DNA from: JAVBPB01 sp031549965
GTDB lineage: Bacteria > Bacillota > Clostridia > Lachnospirales > Lachnospiraceae
DNA: 45,656 nt
Direction: 5' to 3'
NCBI GenBank assembly: GCA_031549965.1
Contig: JAVBPB010000095.1
Coordinates: 1 to 45,656, forward strand
The notes beneath the pieces are model-generated. The model did no database searches and had not been told where the DNA came from. It saw nothing but the letters and a program-made list of their open reading frames with translations. This document shows positions 26,886-35,963 of this stretch, one piece after another. Both the position numbers and the translations under genes were made by a program. The stretch's first letter is position 1. Every line of letters begins with the position of its first letter.

Positions 26886-27827
26886 ATGGATAAAGAAGCT
26901 AAAATATATGTTGCAGGACATACAGGTATGGTAGGTACTGCAATTATAAATGTTCTTAAATCCAAAGGATATAATAATATACTTACAAAATGCCACAAGG
27001 AATTGGATTTAATGAATCAAAAAGATGTAGAATTATTCTTCATGAATGAAAGACCAACTCATGTTTTTTTGATTGCTGCAAAAGTTGGAGGAATTAATGC
27101 AAATATAATGTTTCCAGCAGAATTTCTTTATAATAATATAATGATACAAGCAAATGTTATACAGATGGCCTATAAATATAATATATCAAAATTAATATTT
27201 ATTGGTAGTGTCAGTATGTATCCAAAGGAAATCCCGCAACCAATAAAAGAAGAATATTTACTAACAGGAGTACAGGAAAAAACGGATGAAGGATATGCGT
27301 TAGCCAAAATCGTTGGAGTCAGAATGTGTGAATATTATAATAAGCAGTATGGAACTGATTTTTATTCCTTGATACCTTGCAATTTATATGGGGAAAATGA
27401 CAATTATACCCAAAATGATTCGAAGTTGGTAGCTTCATTGATACGAAGATTTCATGAAGCTAAAATGAAAGGTCTTAAGGAAGTAAGCATTTGGGGAGAC
27501 GGTTATGCAAGAAGAGAATTTATGCATGCGAATGATCTTGCAGACGCAGCAGTATTTTTAATGAATCATAATACTAAATATGATTCCCTAAATGTAGGTT
27601 ATGGCGAAGACTATACTATAAGAGAATTTGCCGAAATAGTTTCCAAGGTAGTAAAATATGAAGGAAAGATAACCTTTGATACAAATATGCCATCAGGAAT
27701 TCAAAAGAAATTGTTGGATTCTTCAAAATTTTATTCATTAGGATGGAAGCCTAAAATTAGTCTGATTGAAGGACTTGAAATGGTTTATGAAGATTATTTG
27801 AAAAATTATCAGCTATATAGACACTAG
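26886..27827 (+). CDS. GDP-fucose synthase/GDP-colitose synthase-like SDR
   Basis: This 313-residue protein is an Fcl/ColC-type epimerase-reductase: GHTGMVGTA binds NADPH, LIAAKVGGI and GSVSMYP carry the serine, and YALAKIVG has the Y-x-x-x-K pair; ANDLADA and NVGYGEDYTI continue the fold. Fcl turns GDP-4-keto-6-deoxymannose into GDP-L-fucose; ColC does the same with the 3-deoxy compound to give GDP-L-colitose. The next gene is a ColD-like 3-dehydratase, which favours the colitose branch. GDP-mannose 4,6-dehydratase, needed for either, is not in the window, while GDP-mannose genes lie at 40-44 kb. GAGGGAG precedes the ATG. Confidence 0.85.
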   Translation: MDKEAKIYVAGHTGMVGTAIINVLKSKGYNNILTKCHKELDLMNQKDVELFFMNERPTHVFLIAAKVGGINANIMFPAEFLYNNIMIQANVIQMAYKYNISKLIFIGSVSMYPKEIPQPIKEEYLLTGVQEKTDEGYALAKIVGVRMCEYYNKQYGTDFYSLIPCNLYGENDNYTQNDSKLVASLIRRFHEAKMKGLKEVSIWGDGYARREFMHANDLADAAVFLMNHNTKYDSLNVGYGEDYTIREFAEIVSKVVKYEGKITFDTNMPSGIQKKLLDSSKFYSLGWKPKISLIEGLEMVYEDYLKNYQLYRH

Positions 27828-27863
27828 CATGTTTATAAAATGTAAAACAAAGGAGAATTATTT

Positions 27864-29015
27864 ATGAATTTTAGTTTAAATAATGATACATGGAATACGG
27901 AAGAATATGATGCGATTAATAGAGTTATAAAATCTAATAGATTCACAATGGGCCCAGAGGTAGAAAGTTATGAGAAACAATTTGCAGAAAAATTTAATAG
28001 TAAATATGCAATAATGGTAAATTCAGGATCATCAGCTAATTTGATAGCTATTGCAGCAATGGTTTATTCAGGTAAATTAGCAAGAGGCAGTGAAATTATT
28101 GTTCCAGCTGTATCTTGGAGCACAACATACTTTCCTCTAGCACAATTTGATTTAAAATTAAAATTTATTGACATTAATCCATACACTCTAAATATTGATG
28201 TTGATAGTTTTGAAAAGGCTATAACTACTGAAACAAAAGCTATTTTTGCAGTTAATTTATTAGGTAATCCAAATGAATTTGATAAAATTATAGAAATATG
28301 TGAGAAAAATAATATAATATTAATGGAAGATAATTGTGAATCCATGTGTGCGACATATAATGACAAAAATTTGGGTACATTTGGTATTTTTGGTACATTT
28401 TCAACATTTTATTCACACCATATGTGTACCATGGAAGGTGGCGTAGTTATTACAGACAATCAGGAACTTTATGAGTACATGCTTTGTCTAAGAGCTCATG
28501 GTTGGACTAGAAGTTTACCTTTGGATAATAAAATTTATAAAAAAAATGCAGATGATTTTTATGAACAGTTTAATTTTATTGTACCTGGATTTAACATGCG
28601 ACCATTGGAAATGGAGGCTGCTATTGGTAAAGAACAATTAAATAAGCTGGACAATTTTTTAGCTGTTCGTCGCGAGAATGCAGAATACTTTACTAAAAAA
28701 GTAGATGGTTTTGATGGCGTGAGAACACAGCTTGAGATATCAAAAAGCAGTTGGTATGGATTTGCACTTGTTTTAGAGGGAAGGTTGGAAAATAAAAGAA
28801 GTGAGATTTTAAAGAAGCTTGCTGAAAAAAATATTGAATATAGACCAATAGTAGCTGGAAACTTTACAAGAAATCAGGCTATAAAATATTTAAATTATGA
28901 AGTTCCTTTTGAACTTAAATCAGCTGATTATATTCATGAAAATGGACTATTTATTGGAAATCATTCAGTAGATATAAAACAGTTATTAGATCAGCTAGAT
29001 GAGGTTTTCTTGTAA
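27864..29015 (+). CDS. colD: ColD-like GDP-4-keto-6-deoxymannose 3-dehydratase
   Basis: This is a PLP enzyme of the DegT/DnrJ/EryC1/StrS fold in which the usual catalytic lysine is replaced: TFYSHHMCTMEGG has H185 and H186 where aminotransferases carry lysine. That is the hallmark of ColD and RfbH, which remove the C3 hydroxyl instead of transaminating. Other stretches, VNSGSSANL, VPAVSWSTTYFP, VNLLGNPN, EDNCESM and LRAHGWTRSLP, follow ColD closely, and no iron-sulfur cysteine set is present, also as in ColD. It should make GDP-4-keto-3,6-dideoxymannose with glutamate as co-substrate. The Fcl/ColC-like gene directly upstream would complete GDP-colitose. AAAGGAGA precedes the ATG. Confidence 0.87.
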   Translation: MNFSLNNDTWNTEEYDAINRVIKSNRFTMGPEVESYEKQFAEKFNSKYAIMVNSGSSANLIAIAAMVYSGKLARGSEIIVPAVSWSTTYFPLAQFDLKLKFIDINPYTLNIDVDSFEKAITTETKAIFAVNLLGNPNEFDKIIEICEKNNIILMEDNCESMCATYNDKNLGTFGIFGTFSTFYSHHMCTMEGGVVITDNQELYEYMLCLRAHGWTRSLPLDNKIYKKNADDFYEQFNFIVPGFNMRPLEMEAAIGKEQLNKLDNFLAVRRENAEYFTKKVDGFDGVRTQLEISKSSWYGFALVLEGRLENKRSEILKKLAEKNIEYRPIVAGNFTRNQAIKYLNYEVPFELKSADYIHENGLFIGNHSVDIKQLLDQLDEVFL

Positions 29016-29036
29016 AAAATTATGGGAGGTGTAAAA

Positions 29037-30302
29037 GTGGATAATAAATTCATTTATGATGTTGGAATTATAGGTATAGGAAGGGTAGGTCTGCCCCTTG
29101 CCTTAAGTTTATCAATGGAAGGATTAAATGTTTTAGGTATTGATAGAGATGAGAATGTAATTGAGAAAGTAAATAATAAGAAAATGCCATTTAAAGAAGA
29201 AGGTTATGATGTTGTTATAAAAGAAGTTAATTTAAAAGCTACATTGGATATAAGTGAAATAAAGAATGCCAAGAACATAATTATAACAGTAGGAACACCT
29301 TTACATGCACATATTGAAACAGATTTAAGTCAAATAAAAAGTGTAATAACTTCAATAGTAGATTATATTGTACCAGAGCATAATATTATTTTAAGAAGTA
29401 CAATAGCACCAAACACTACCTTGTTTGTAAAAAAATTATTAGAACAAAAGACAAAGATGAAGGTTGGCGATAAAATCTTTTTAAGTTTTTGTCCAGAGCG
29501 AATTGCAGAAGGAAAAGCTTTAAAAGAGTTGAAAGAGTTGCCACAAATTATAGGAAGTCAGGATGAAATGAGTGGTAAGCGAGCTGAAGAAGTATTTTCA
29601 GTATTATGTAAAGATATACTTCATACTGATTATGTTTCAGCAGAATTGGTTAAATTATTTAATAATATATCAAGATATATTCTTTTTTCCATATCAAATC
29701 AATTTGCTATGATTGCAGATGATTATAATGCTAATGTATATGAAATACTTGAAATGGCTAACTATAAATATCCACGAGCTGTAGTATCTAAACCTGGATT
29801 TACTGCAGGGACATGCTTAAGAAAAGATTTTGGAATGATTAATGAAGGAAATCCATATACTGATTTAATGCTTAGTGCATGGAAAATTAATGAGTATATG
29901 CCCAAATTTTTAGTTGAAAATCTGAAAAGAAGAATAGATATCTATGATAAAAACATTGCCATTTTAGGTTATACTTTTAAAAGTAATACGGATGATATTA
30001 GAGATAGCCTAGTTCCTAAATTGGTGAGATATATAGAGAGGGAAGTACCAAGCATTATAAAAATTCATGAGCCTTTTTTAGGTAATAATATTGAATCTGA
30101 CTATTGTAATACAGATTTGGATGATTGTCTGATAGATGCTGATATAGTTTTTATTGCAACAAATCATACCTCTTTTTCTACTGAGAGGGACGTAATTTTG
30201 AATCTGATAAAACCTGATGCATGGATTGTAGATATTTGGAATGTATGGAGTTCTAAAAAAATCTATTATCAAGCAAAAAGTGAGGAGAATGAAAATGAAT
30301 AA
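29037..30302 (+). CDS. UDP-glucose/GDP-mannose dehydrogenase family protein
   Basis: This nucleotide-sugar 6-dehydrogenase oxidises a sugar nucleotide to the uronic acid with two NAD. GIIGIGRVGLPLA is the dinucleotide site, RSTIAPNTT and FCPERIAEG follow, and the catalytic cysteine is in AGTCLRKDFGM. The C-terminal third has ILGYTFKSNTDD and DIWN. The frame begins with ATG at 29022, but that codon overlaps the ribosome binding site GGGAGGTG; the GTG at 29037 is properly spaced, giving MDNKFIYDVG. The stop overlaps the next gene's start, so the two are translationally coupled. UDP-glucose or UDP-N-acetyl sugars are the likely substrates; the exact one is open. Confidence 0.86.
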   Translation: MDNKFIYDVGIIGIGRVGLPLALSLSMEGLNVLGIDRDENVIEKVNNKKMPFKEEGYDVVIKEVNLKATLDISEIKNAKNIIITVGTPLHAHIETDLSQIKSVITSIVDYIVPEHNIILRSTIAPNTTLFVKKLLEQKTKMKVGDKIFLSFCPERIAEGKALKELKELPQIIGSQDEMSGKRAEEVFSVLCKDILHTDYVSAELVKLFNNISRYILFSISNQFAMIADDYNANVYEILEMANYKYPRAVVSKPGFTAGTCLRKDFGMINEGNPYTDLMLSAWKINEYMPKFLVENLKRRIDIYDKNIAILGYTFKSNTDDIRDSLVPKLVRYIEREVPSIIKIHEPFLGNNIESDYCNTDLDDCLIDADIVFIATNHTSFSTERDVILNLIKPDAWIVDIWNVWSSKKIYYQAKSEENENE

Positions 30303-31284
30303 TAGAGCATTAGTAACTGGTGGAGGGGGCTTTATTGGATTTCATACAGCAAAGTATTTGGCGGATAAGGGACTTGAAGTAACTATTATTGATAATATGT
30401 CAAGAGGAAAATTTGATGATATGTTCGCTTCATTAGTAGATAAGAGTAATGTTAAATTTATAGAAGCAGATATGACCAACAGAGATTTTTATGATAAATT
30501 AGAAGGAAGATATGAATATATTTATCACTTGGCTGCAATAAATGGAACAAAATATTTTTATGAAAAATCGTATGAAGTATTGCGTGTAAATATACTATCT
30601 TTAATAAATATTTTGGAATGGTGTAATAGGGATAATTGTGGTTCTTTCTTATTTACATCATCTTCTGAAGCGTATGCAAGCACTGTAAACAAATTTTTAC
30701 ATACTAATCCTGATTATGTACCTACTAAGGAAGATATTGAACTTTCTGTTGATGATGTATTAAATTCAAGATGGTCATATGGGGGAAGTAAGATTACAGG
30801 AGAACTTCTTACAATTAATTATTGTAGAACAATTCAAATACCTTTTAAAATTGTAAGATATCATAATATTTATGGAGAGAGAATGGGATTTGAACATGTT
30901 ATACCTGAATTTGTTAAGAGAATTTATGACAAAGAAAACCCATTTAAAATTTTAGGAGGAGAAGAAACAAGAGCTTTTTGCTATATAAAAGATGCAGTAT
31001 TAGCAACAGAAGCTGTGATGTTATCAGAAAATTGTAATGGTGAAATTGTTCACATAGGAAATTCAACAGAAGAAATTAAAATATCAGAGTTATTAAATAA
31101 ACTTTTACGCATTTCAAATTTGGATACTAAAATAAAGAAGTTGCCAGCTCCAAAAGGTTGTGTTTCAAGAAGATGTCCAAATACGGACAAACTTTATAGT
31201 CTTACCAGATATAAGGCTTCAACAAGTTTAAATGAAGGTTTAAAAGTGACATTTGATTGGTATATGAATGAATACAATAAATGA
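30295..31284 (+). CDS. NAD-dependent sugar-nucleotide epimerase/dehydratase (SDR)
   Basis: This extended SDR protein has ALVTGGGGFIGFH at the start, TSSSEAYA for the serine region, YGGSK (Y-x-x-x-K) and YHNIYGERM. The SE after the serines, not DE, is like UDP-glucuronate decarboxylases and epimerases rather than 4,6-dehydratases. Because it is coupled with an upstream nucleotide-sugar dehydrogenase, conversion of the uronic acid (decarboxylation or epimerisation) is a fair guess. The longest frame begins at 30241 inside the preceding gene; GAGGAG at 30281-30286 best fits the ATG at 30295, an 8-base overlap with the previous stop. Confidence 0.82.
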   Translation: MNNRALVTGGGGFIGFHTAKYLADKGLEVTIIDNMSRGKFDDMFASLVDKSNVKFIEADMTNRDFYDKLEGRYEYIYHLAAINGTKYFYEKSYEVLRVNILSLINILEWCNRDNCGSFLFTSSSEAYASTVNKFLHTNPDYVPTKEDIELSVDDVLNSRWSYGGSKITGELLTINYCRTIQIPFKIVRYHNIYGERMGFEHVIPEFVKRIYDKENPFKILGGEETRAFCYIKDAVLATEAVMLSENCNGEIVHIGNSTEEIKISELLNKLLRISNLDTKIKKLPAPKGCVSRRCPNTDKLYSLTRYKASTSLNEGLKVTFDWYMNEYNK

Positions 31285-31448
31285 TATAAAAAACAAACTA
31301 ATTTAAGCAAGTTAGTACAAAGAAAGCAAAAGAGAATTAAATTACGAAAATTATATTATATCAAGAGGATCAAGAAAAAGATTTATAGAATGGTTTTCAT
31401 TGGAATTGTTAAGCTTAAGATTAAAATAAACAATGAGGAATTGATGAG

Positions 31449-32786
31449 ATGAATAAGTATGAACAAATAAAAACTCAAATCTTAGAACTTACGAAGGAAT
31501 ATTATAAGGAAAAATTTTCTTATTCTTCTCCATTTAAGCAAGGAGACAGAATTAATTATGCCAGTAGAGTATTTGGGGAAGAGGAACTGGTTAATCTTGT
31601 AGATTCATCCTTGGAATTCTGGCTAACAGCGGGTAGATATGCAGATAAATTTGAAAATGATTTAGCACATTATCTGGGAATTAAATACTGTTCTTTAGTA
31701 AATTCGGGCTCTTCAGCCAATCTTTTGGCTTTTATGGCACTTACATCATATAAGTTAGGTGAAAATCGTATAAAAAAAGGAGACGAGGTAATAACTGTTG
31801 CGGCAGGATTTCCTACAACCATAGCTCCTATAATACAATATGGTGCAATTCCTGTTTTTGTAGATGTAACAATACCACAATATAACATTGATATTACAAA
31901 ATTAGAAAATGCATTATCAAGTAAAACTAAAGCAATTATGATCGCACATACGCTAGGAAATCCATTTAACCTTCAACATATCAGAGATTTTTGTGATAAA
32001 AATCATTTATGGCTGATTGAAGATAACTGTGATGCGCTTGGCTCAAAATATTATTATAATGGGGAATGGAAATACACAGGAAGTATTGGACATATAGGAA
32101 CTTCTAGTTTTTATCCGCCACATCATATGACAATGGGGGAAGGCGGTGCAGTTTATACAAATGACATTACGTTAAAACGCATAGTTGATTCCTTTAGAGA
32201 TTGGGGAAGGGATTGCTGGTGTCCGCCTGGAACAGATGGAAGTTGTAGTAACCGTTATACACAGCAATTTGGTGAATTACCTATAGGCTATGATCATAAA
32301 TATGTATATTCTCATTTGGGCTATAACCTTAAGGCTACGGATATGCAAGCAGCAATTGGCTGTGCACAACTAAAAAGGGTAGATGGATTTGGTGAGGCAA
32401 GGAGAAAAAATTGGGATAAATTAAAGCAAGGATTAGAAGAAATATCTGAATTTATAATATTACCAGAAAAAGAAGAAAAATCTGATCCAAGTTGGTTTGG
32501 ATTTTTAATGACATTAAAAAAAGAAGCTCAATTTACTCGTGACGAGCTTGCCTTTCATCTTGAAAAGAATAATATTCAAACTAGAAACCTTTTTGCAGGA
32601 AATATTATTAAGCATCCATGTTTTGATGAGCTACGTTCCAATGGCACGGGATATAGGGTAATCGGTGGATTAGAAAATACAGATTATGTAATGAATTCTT
32701 CACTATGGATAGGTACATATCCGGGAATGACAGATGAAATGATTACTCAAATGATAAAAGTGATAGTGGAATTTGTACGTTCTTAA
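31449..32786 (+). CDS. rfbH: CDP-4-keto-6-deoxyglucose 3-dehydrase (E1)
   Basis: This 445-residue protein is the PMP-dependent E1 enzyme of 3,6-dideoxyhexose synthesis. FYPPHHMTMGEGG (221-233) has histidines in place of the aminotransferase lysine. The iron-sulfur cysteines are present: C194 in EDNCDALG, and C256, C258 and C266 in DCWCPPGTDGSC, matching the Cx1Cx7C part of the E1 signature; the first gap is 61 residues here. It removes the C3 hydroxyl of CDP-4-keto-6-deoxyglucose and needs an electron-donating reductase (RfbI/AscD), for which no gene is seen in the window. The next gene, rfbG, makes its substrate. A GAGGAATTGATG stretch serves as ribosome binding site. Confidence 0.93.
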   Translation: MNKYEQIKTQILELTKEYYKEKFSYSSPFKQGDRINYASRVFGEEELVNLVDSSLEFWLTAGRYADKFENDLAHYLGIKYCSLVNSGSSANLLAFMALTSYKLGENRIKKGDEVITVAAGFPTTIAPIIQYGAIPVFVDVTIPQYNIDITKLENALSSKTKAIMIAHTLGNPFNLQHIRDFCDKNHLWLIEDNCDALGSKYYYNGEWKYTGSIGHIGTSSFYPPHHMTMGEGGAVYTNDITLKRIVDSFRDWGRDCWCPPGTDGSCSNRYTQQFGELPIGYDHKYVYSHLGYNLKATDMQAAIGCAQLKRVDGFGEARRKNWDKLKQGLEEISEFIILPEKEEKSDPSWFGFLMTLKKEAQFTRDELAFHLEKNNIQTRNLFAGNIIKHPCFDELRSNGTGYRVIGGLENTDYVMNSSLWIGTYPGMTDEMITQMIKVIVEFVRS

Positions 32787-32807
32787 AGATAACTTGGAGG
32801 TAGAATA

Positions 32808-33878
32808 GTGATTCAAAAATCTTTTTGGAATGGAAAGACAGTGTTAATTACAGGGCATACAGGTTTTAAGGGTTCTTGGCTTTCAATTTGGTTAGACAGT
32901 ATGGGAGCTAATGTAGTTGGCTATGCACTTAACCCAAATACGGAAAAGGATAATTATGTATTATGCAAAGAATTAAATAATATAGTAGATCTACGTGGGG
33001 ATATCAGAGATATAGATAGTTTAAGAAAGGTATTTGATAAATATAATCCAGAAATTATATTGCATTTAGCAGCACAGCCATTGGTAAGATTATCATATGA
33101 GTATCCAAAAGATACATATGAAACGAACGTAATGGGAACTTTAAATATATTAGAATGTATAAGGAATTGTAATTCTACAAAAGTTGCCATTATGGTTACC
33201 ACGGACAAATGTTATGAAAATAAGGAGCAAATATGGGGATATAAAGAAGATGATCCTATGGGAGGATATGATCCATACAGTTCTAGTAAAGCCTGTGCAG
33301 AAATATTAATATCCTCATATAGAAATTCTTTTTTTAATCCCAATAATTATATGAAACATAGAAAAAGTATAGCAAGTGTACGTGCAGGAAATGTAATTGG
33401 TGGAGGAGATTGGGCGAATGACAGAATAATTCCTGATTGTATAAGAGCCATTGAATCAAACCAGTCAATTAAAATAAGAAATCCTAAAGCAGTAAGGCCT
33501 TGGCAGCATGTATTGGAGCCTTTGTCAGGATATATTTTATTAGCACAAAGAATGTATGAAGATCCTATAAAGTATTCACAGAGTTGGAATTTTGGACCGA
33601 ACCTAGACTCTATAATACCGGTATGGAATGTTGCTGAAAAGCTAGTAGAATGTATTGGAGAAGGTAAACTAGAAGATTGCTCTGACCCATTAGCCGTACA
33701 TGAAGCTACATTATTATCACTTGATATATCAAAAGCAAGATTTTTGTTAAACTGGAAACCCAAGATGAGCATTGATGAAACAATTAAAATGACAGCCGAT
33801 TGGTATAAAACATATTTAAAGGGCAATATATATGCTTTATGTTTACATCAAATAAGTAAGTATTTAAATTACAAATAA
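32808..33878 (+). CDS. rfbG: CDP-glucose 4,6-dehydratase
   Basis: This extended SDR enzyme turns CDP-glucose into CDP-4-keto-6-deoxyglucose. Characteristic sequence: FWNGKTVLITGHTGFKGSWL at the start, LAAQPLVRLSY, VTTDKCYEN (the TDK in place of the usual TDE), YDPYSSSKACAE with Y-x-x-x-K, and RAGNVIGGGDWA, RPWQHVLEPLSGY. The length of 356 residues is normal. The start is GTG with TTGGAGGTAG in front. It forms a pair with rfbH and depends on rfbF at 13.8 kb for CDP-glucose. Confidence 0.95.
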   Translation: MIQKSFWNGKTVLITGHTGFKGSWLSIWLDSMGANVVGYALNPNTEKDNYVLCKELNNIVDLRGDIRDIDSLRKVFDKYNPEIILHLAAQPLVRLSYEYPKDTYETNVMGTLNILECIRNCNSTKVAIMVTTDKCYENKEQIWGYKEDDPMGGYDPYSSSKACAEILISSYRNSFFNPNNYMKHRKSIASVRAGNVIGGGDWANDRIIPDCIRAIESNQSIKIRNPKAVRPWQHVLEPLSGYILLAQRMYEDPIKYSQSWNFGPNLDSIIPVWNVAEKLVECIGEGKLEDCSDPLAVHEATLLSLDISKARFLLNWKPKMSIDETIKMTADWYKTYLKGNIYALCLHQISKYLNYK

Positions 33879-33890
33879 AGGAGAAGTATA

Positions 33891-35672
33891 TTGAAAAATT
33901 ATCTTTTTATTATTCCCAAAAAAAATATGGATATAATGCCATCAGGCATTGCGTATGTTGCAGGTAGTCTTAAAAATCATAATTCTAATTATCAAATATA
34001 TGGATTAAATCTTGACTACGAGCCAGATATATATGCATCTATTGAGAATTCTATTCAAAAGAATAAAATTGATATAGTTTGTATTACGGGTTTATCACCT
34101 GATTATACGGCTATTCATGATTTAATAAGATTTATTAAAAAAATTGCACCTCGTATAATCATTATTATTGGTGGTGGACTTGTTACCACAGAGCCCGAAT
34201 TAATTATTTCAAATATTGGTGCTGATTTTGGAATTATTGGTCAAGGAGAAGTTACAATTTGTGAATTGGCGGATGCACTTTCTGATAGAAGTGATATTTC
34301 AAAAGTTGATGGTTTAATATATTTAGATAAAAATGGAAAAATATTAAAGACGGGTGTCAGAAAAGAAATAGAAGATTTAGATGGTTTACCATATCCTTTG
34401 TATGAAATTTTTAATTTAGAGCAATATGTTGCTACAAAAAAAGGAATGGATATAATTGCAAGCAGATCCTGTCCTTTTTATTGTACATTTTGTTATCACC
34501 CAAGTGGTACAAAGTATAGGCAAAGAAGTGTGAAAAATGTAATACAAGAAATTAAGTATTGGATTAATAATTATACAGAAATCAAGCAGATAGGTATTGG
34601 GGATGAACTTTTTGCTACAAGTATGCAAAGAGTAAAGGAGTTTTGTGAGGAGTTATCCAAATTAAATATTATGTGGTCGGCTCAGTTGCGTGTAGATAAA
34701 ATTTCAGAAGAGATGCTTTTAATGATGAAAAAATCTGGGTGTACAGCTATTTCGTATGGAATAGAAAGTGCAGACAATCGAATACTTAAAAGTATGAACA
34801 AACATATCACAATAGAACAAATAGAAAATGCATTATATTTAACTAAAAAAGTTGGTATTTTCATCCAAGGAAATTTTATATTTGGAGATATTGAAGAAGA
34901 CAAGGATAGTGTGGATAATACGTTAACTTGGTGGAAAGAACATGCAGAATATGGTATAAACATGGGAATGATTAGAGTATTGCCAGGAAGTAAATTATAT
35001 GATTATGCCATACAAAATGGAATTATTAAAGAACCTTTAGAATTTATAAAGCAAGGCTGTCCTTTTATAAATGTATCAAAATTAAGTGATTCTGAATATA
35101 ATAATCTACAAATCAGAATAGAAAAGCTGAATGTATCGGATTTTGTTCAAATTTGTGATTTAGAAATTGAAAAAATAAATGAAGATAATACATGTAATGT
35201 TTTAACAGAATGTATAAAGTGTAAAGGTATGATGAAATTTGAGAACATTAAAATTAATGAAAAAATGGATAGCTTTTATTTTTGTAAACATTGTTTTTCA
35301 AAATTAAGAATTTCTCCTGCAAATATATGTCCAAACAACATGTATTTAGATATTTTAAGTTCTATGATTGATGAGAAAATGCAAGAATGTTTAGATAAAA
35401 AACAGAAAGTTGCAATTTGGGGAGCAGGAGAAAGGGCAGAGATTTTACTACTTTCTTCTAAAAATTTAAGAGAATGTACAAAAATTATAATTGATACAAA
35501 TAGTACTAAGTATAATGCAAAGCTTTTTAATGAATTTAATATTGGTGCTCCAGCTTTATTAAAAGAACTGGATATAGATTGTGCAATTGTAGCAACATCA
35601 AAACCTAAAAGACAGACTATTGTAAACTTAATATCTGAGATTTCAAATAGGATTAATATAATAAATATTTAA
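33891..35672 (+). CDS. Second B12-type radical SAM protein with zinc ribbon and Rossmann-like tail
   Basis: This protein of 593 residues is a paralogue of the product of the gene at 25053 with the same four parts: a cobalamin-binding-like domain (GIAYVAGSLKNH 19-30, GGGLVTTEPE), a radical SAM core with SCPFYCTFC (C194, C198, C201), a zinc ribbon with C441, C444, C465 and C468, and a C-terminal Rossmann-like module (VAIWGAGERAEIL 507-519, IIIDTN). Long blocks such as GIESADNRILKSM are shared between the two, so they arose by duplication, but they differ enough to act on different substrates. The start is TTG with AAAGGAGAAG upstream, 12 bases after rfbG. It is the last gene of the plus-strand run before the transposase debris. 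Confidence 0.84.
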   Translation: MKNYLFIIPKKNMDIMPSGIAYVAGSLKNHNSNYQIYGLNLDYEPDIYASIENSIQKNKIDIVCITGLSPDYTAIHDLIRFIKKIAPRIIIIIGGGLVTTEPELIISNIGADFGIIGQGEVTICELADALSDRSDISKVDGLIYLDKNGKILKTGVRKEIEDLDGLPYPLYEIFNLEQYVATKKGMDIIASRSCPFYCTFCYHPSGTKYRQRSVKNVIQEIKYWINNYTEIKQIGIGDELFATSMQRVKEFCEELSKLNIMWSAQLRVDKISEEMLLMMKKSGCTAISYGIESADNRILKSMNKHITIEQIENALYLTKKVGIFIQGNFIFGDIEEDKDSVDNTLTWWKEHAEYGINMGMIRVLPGSKLYDYAIQNGIIKEPLEFIKQGCPFINVSKLSDSEYNNLQIRIEKLNVSDFVQICDLEIEKINEDNTCNVLTECIKCKGMMKFENIKINEKMDSFYFCKHCFSKLRISPANICPNNMYLDILSSMIDEKMQECLDKKQKVAIWGAGERAEILLLSSKNLRECTKIIIDTNSTKYNAKLFNEFNIGAPALLKELDIDCAIVATSKPKRQTIVNLISEISNRINIINI

Positions 35673-35727
35673 ATTGTATAAGAAAGTTCTAATATGGAAG
35701 AAACGATAAATATTCATAACACCAATA

Positions 35728-35918
35728 ATGGCTTATATTGGTACAGAAGCTTTCTGGTAAACTATGAGTTGCAAAAGGCAAACAGCATTGCCAGAATCAT
35801 TCACCAAAATTTTTAAAGGAAACCCTTAACCTGTGTTATCAGTTTATAGAGCACCGCTTATCATATGCCTTGATTCTGGAAATGATGTAGCTGAAAGCTT
35901 GCTCCAAAATACAAATTA
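35728..35918 (+). mobile_element. Relic of IS1380-family transposase
   Basis: Three short frames in order match the middle of an IS1380 DDE transposase: MAYIGTEAF, then QKGKQHC-type sequence read as KAKQHCQNHSPKFLKETLNL, then CLDSGNDVAESLL, corresponding to the family's YIGTEG, EGKQHCQ...PEFL and RLDSGND. Frame changes and stops make it dead. It sits just after the end of the long sugar cluster. Confidence 0.72.
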
Positions 35919-35963
35919 ATGTGCTGTCGGCTAATGCCCAATTTAAGCACTGAAACACAAAAT

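Noticed and set aside
33347..33826. Open frame of 159 codons on the minus strand opposite rfbG
   Set aside because: It lies entirely within the well-supported rfbG gene, has no ribosome binding site and reads like antisense of conserved codons.
12389..35672. Phase-variable homopolymer tracts inside glycan genes
   Set aside because: A runs and T runs are frequent because of the AT-rich composition, but no long G or C tract or tandem repeat at a gene start was found that would mark a contingency gene.
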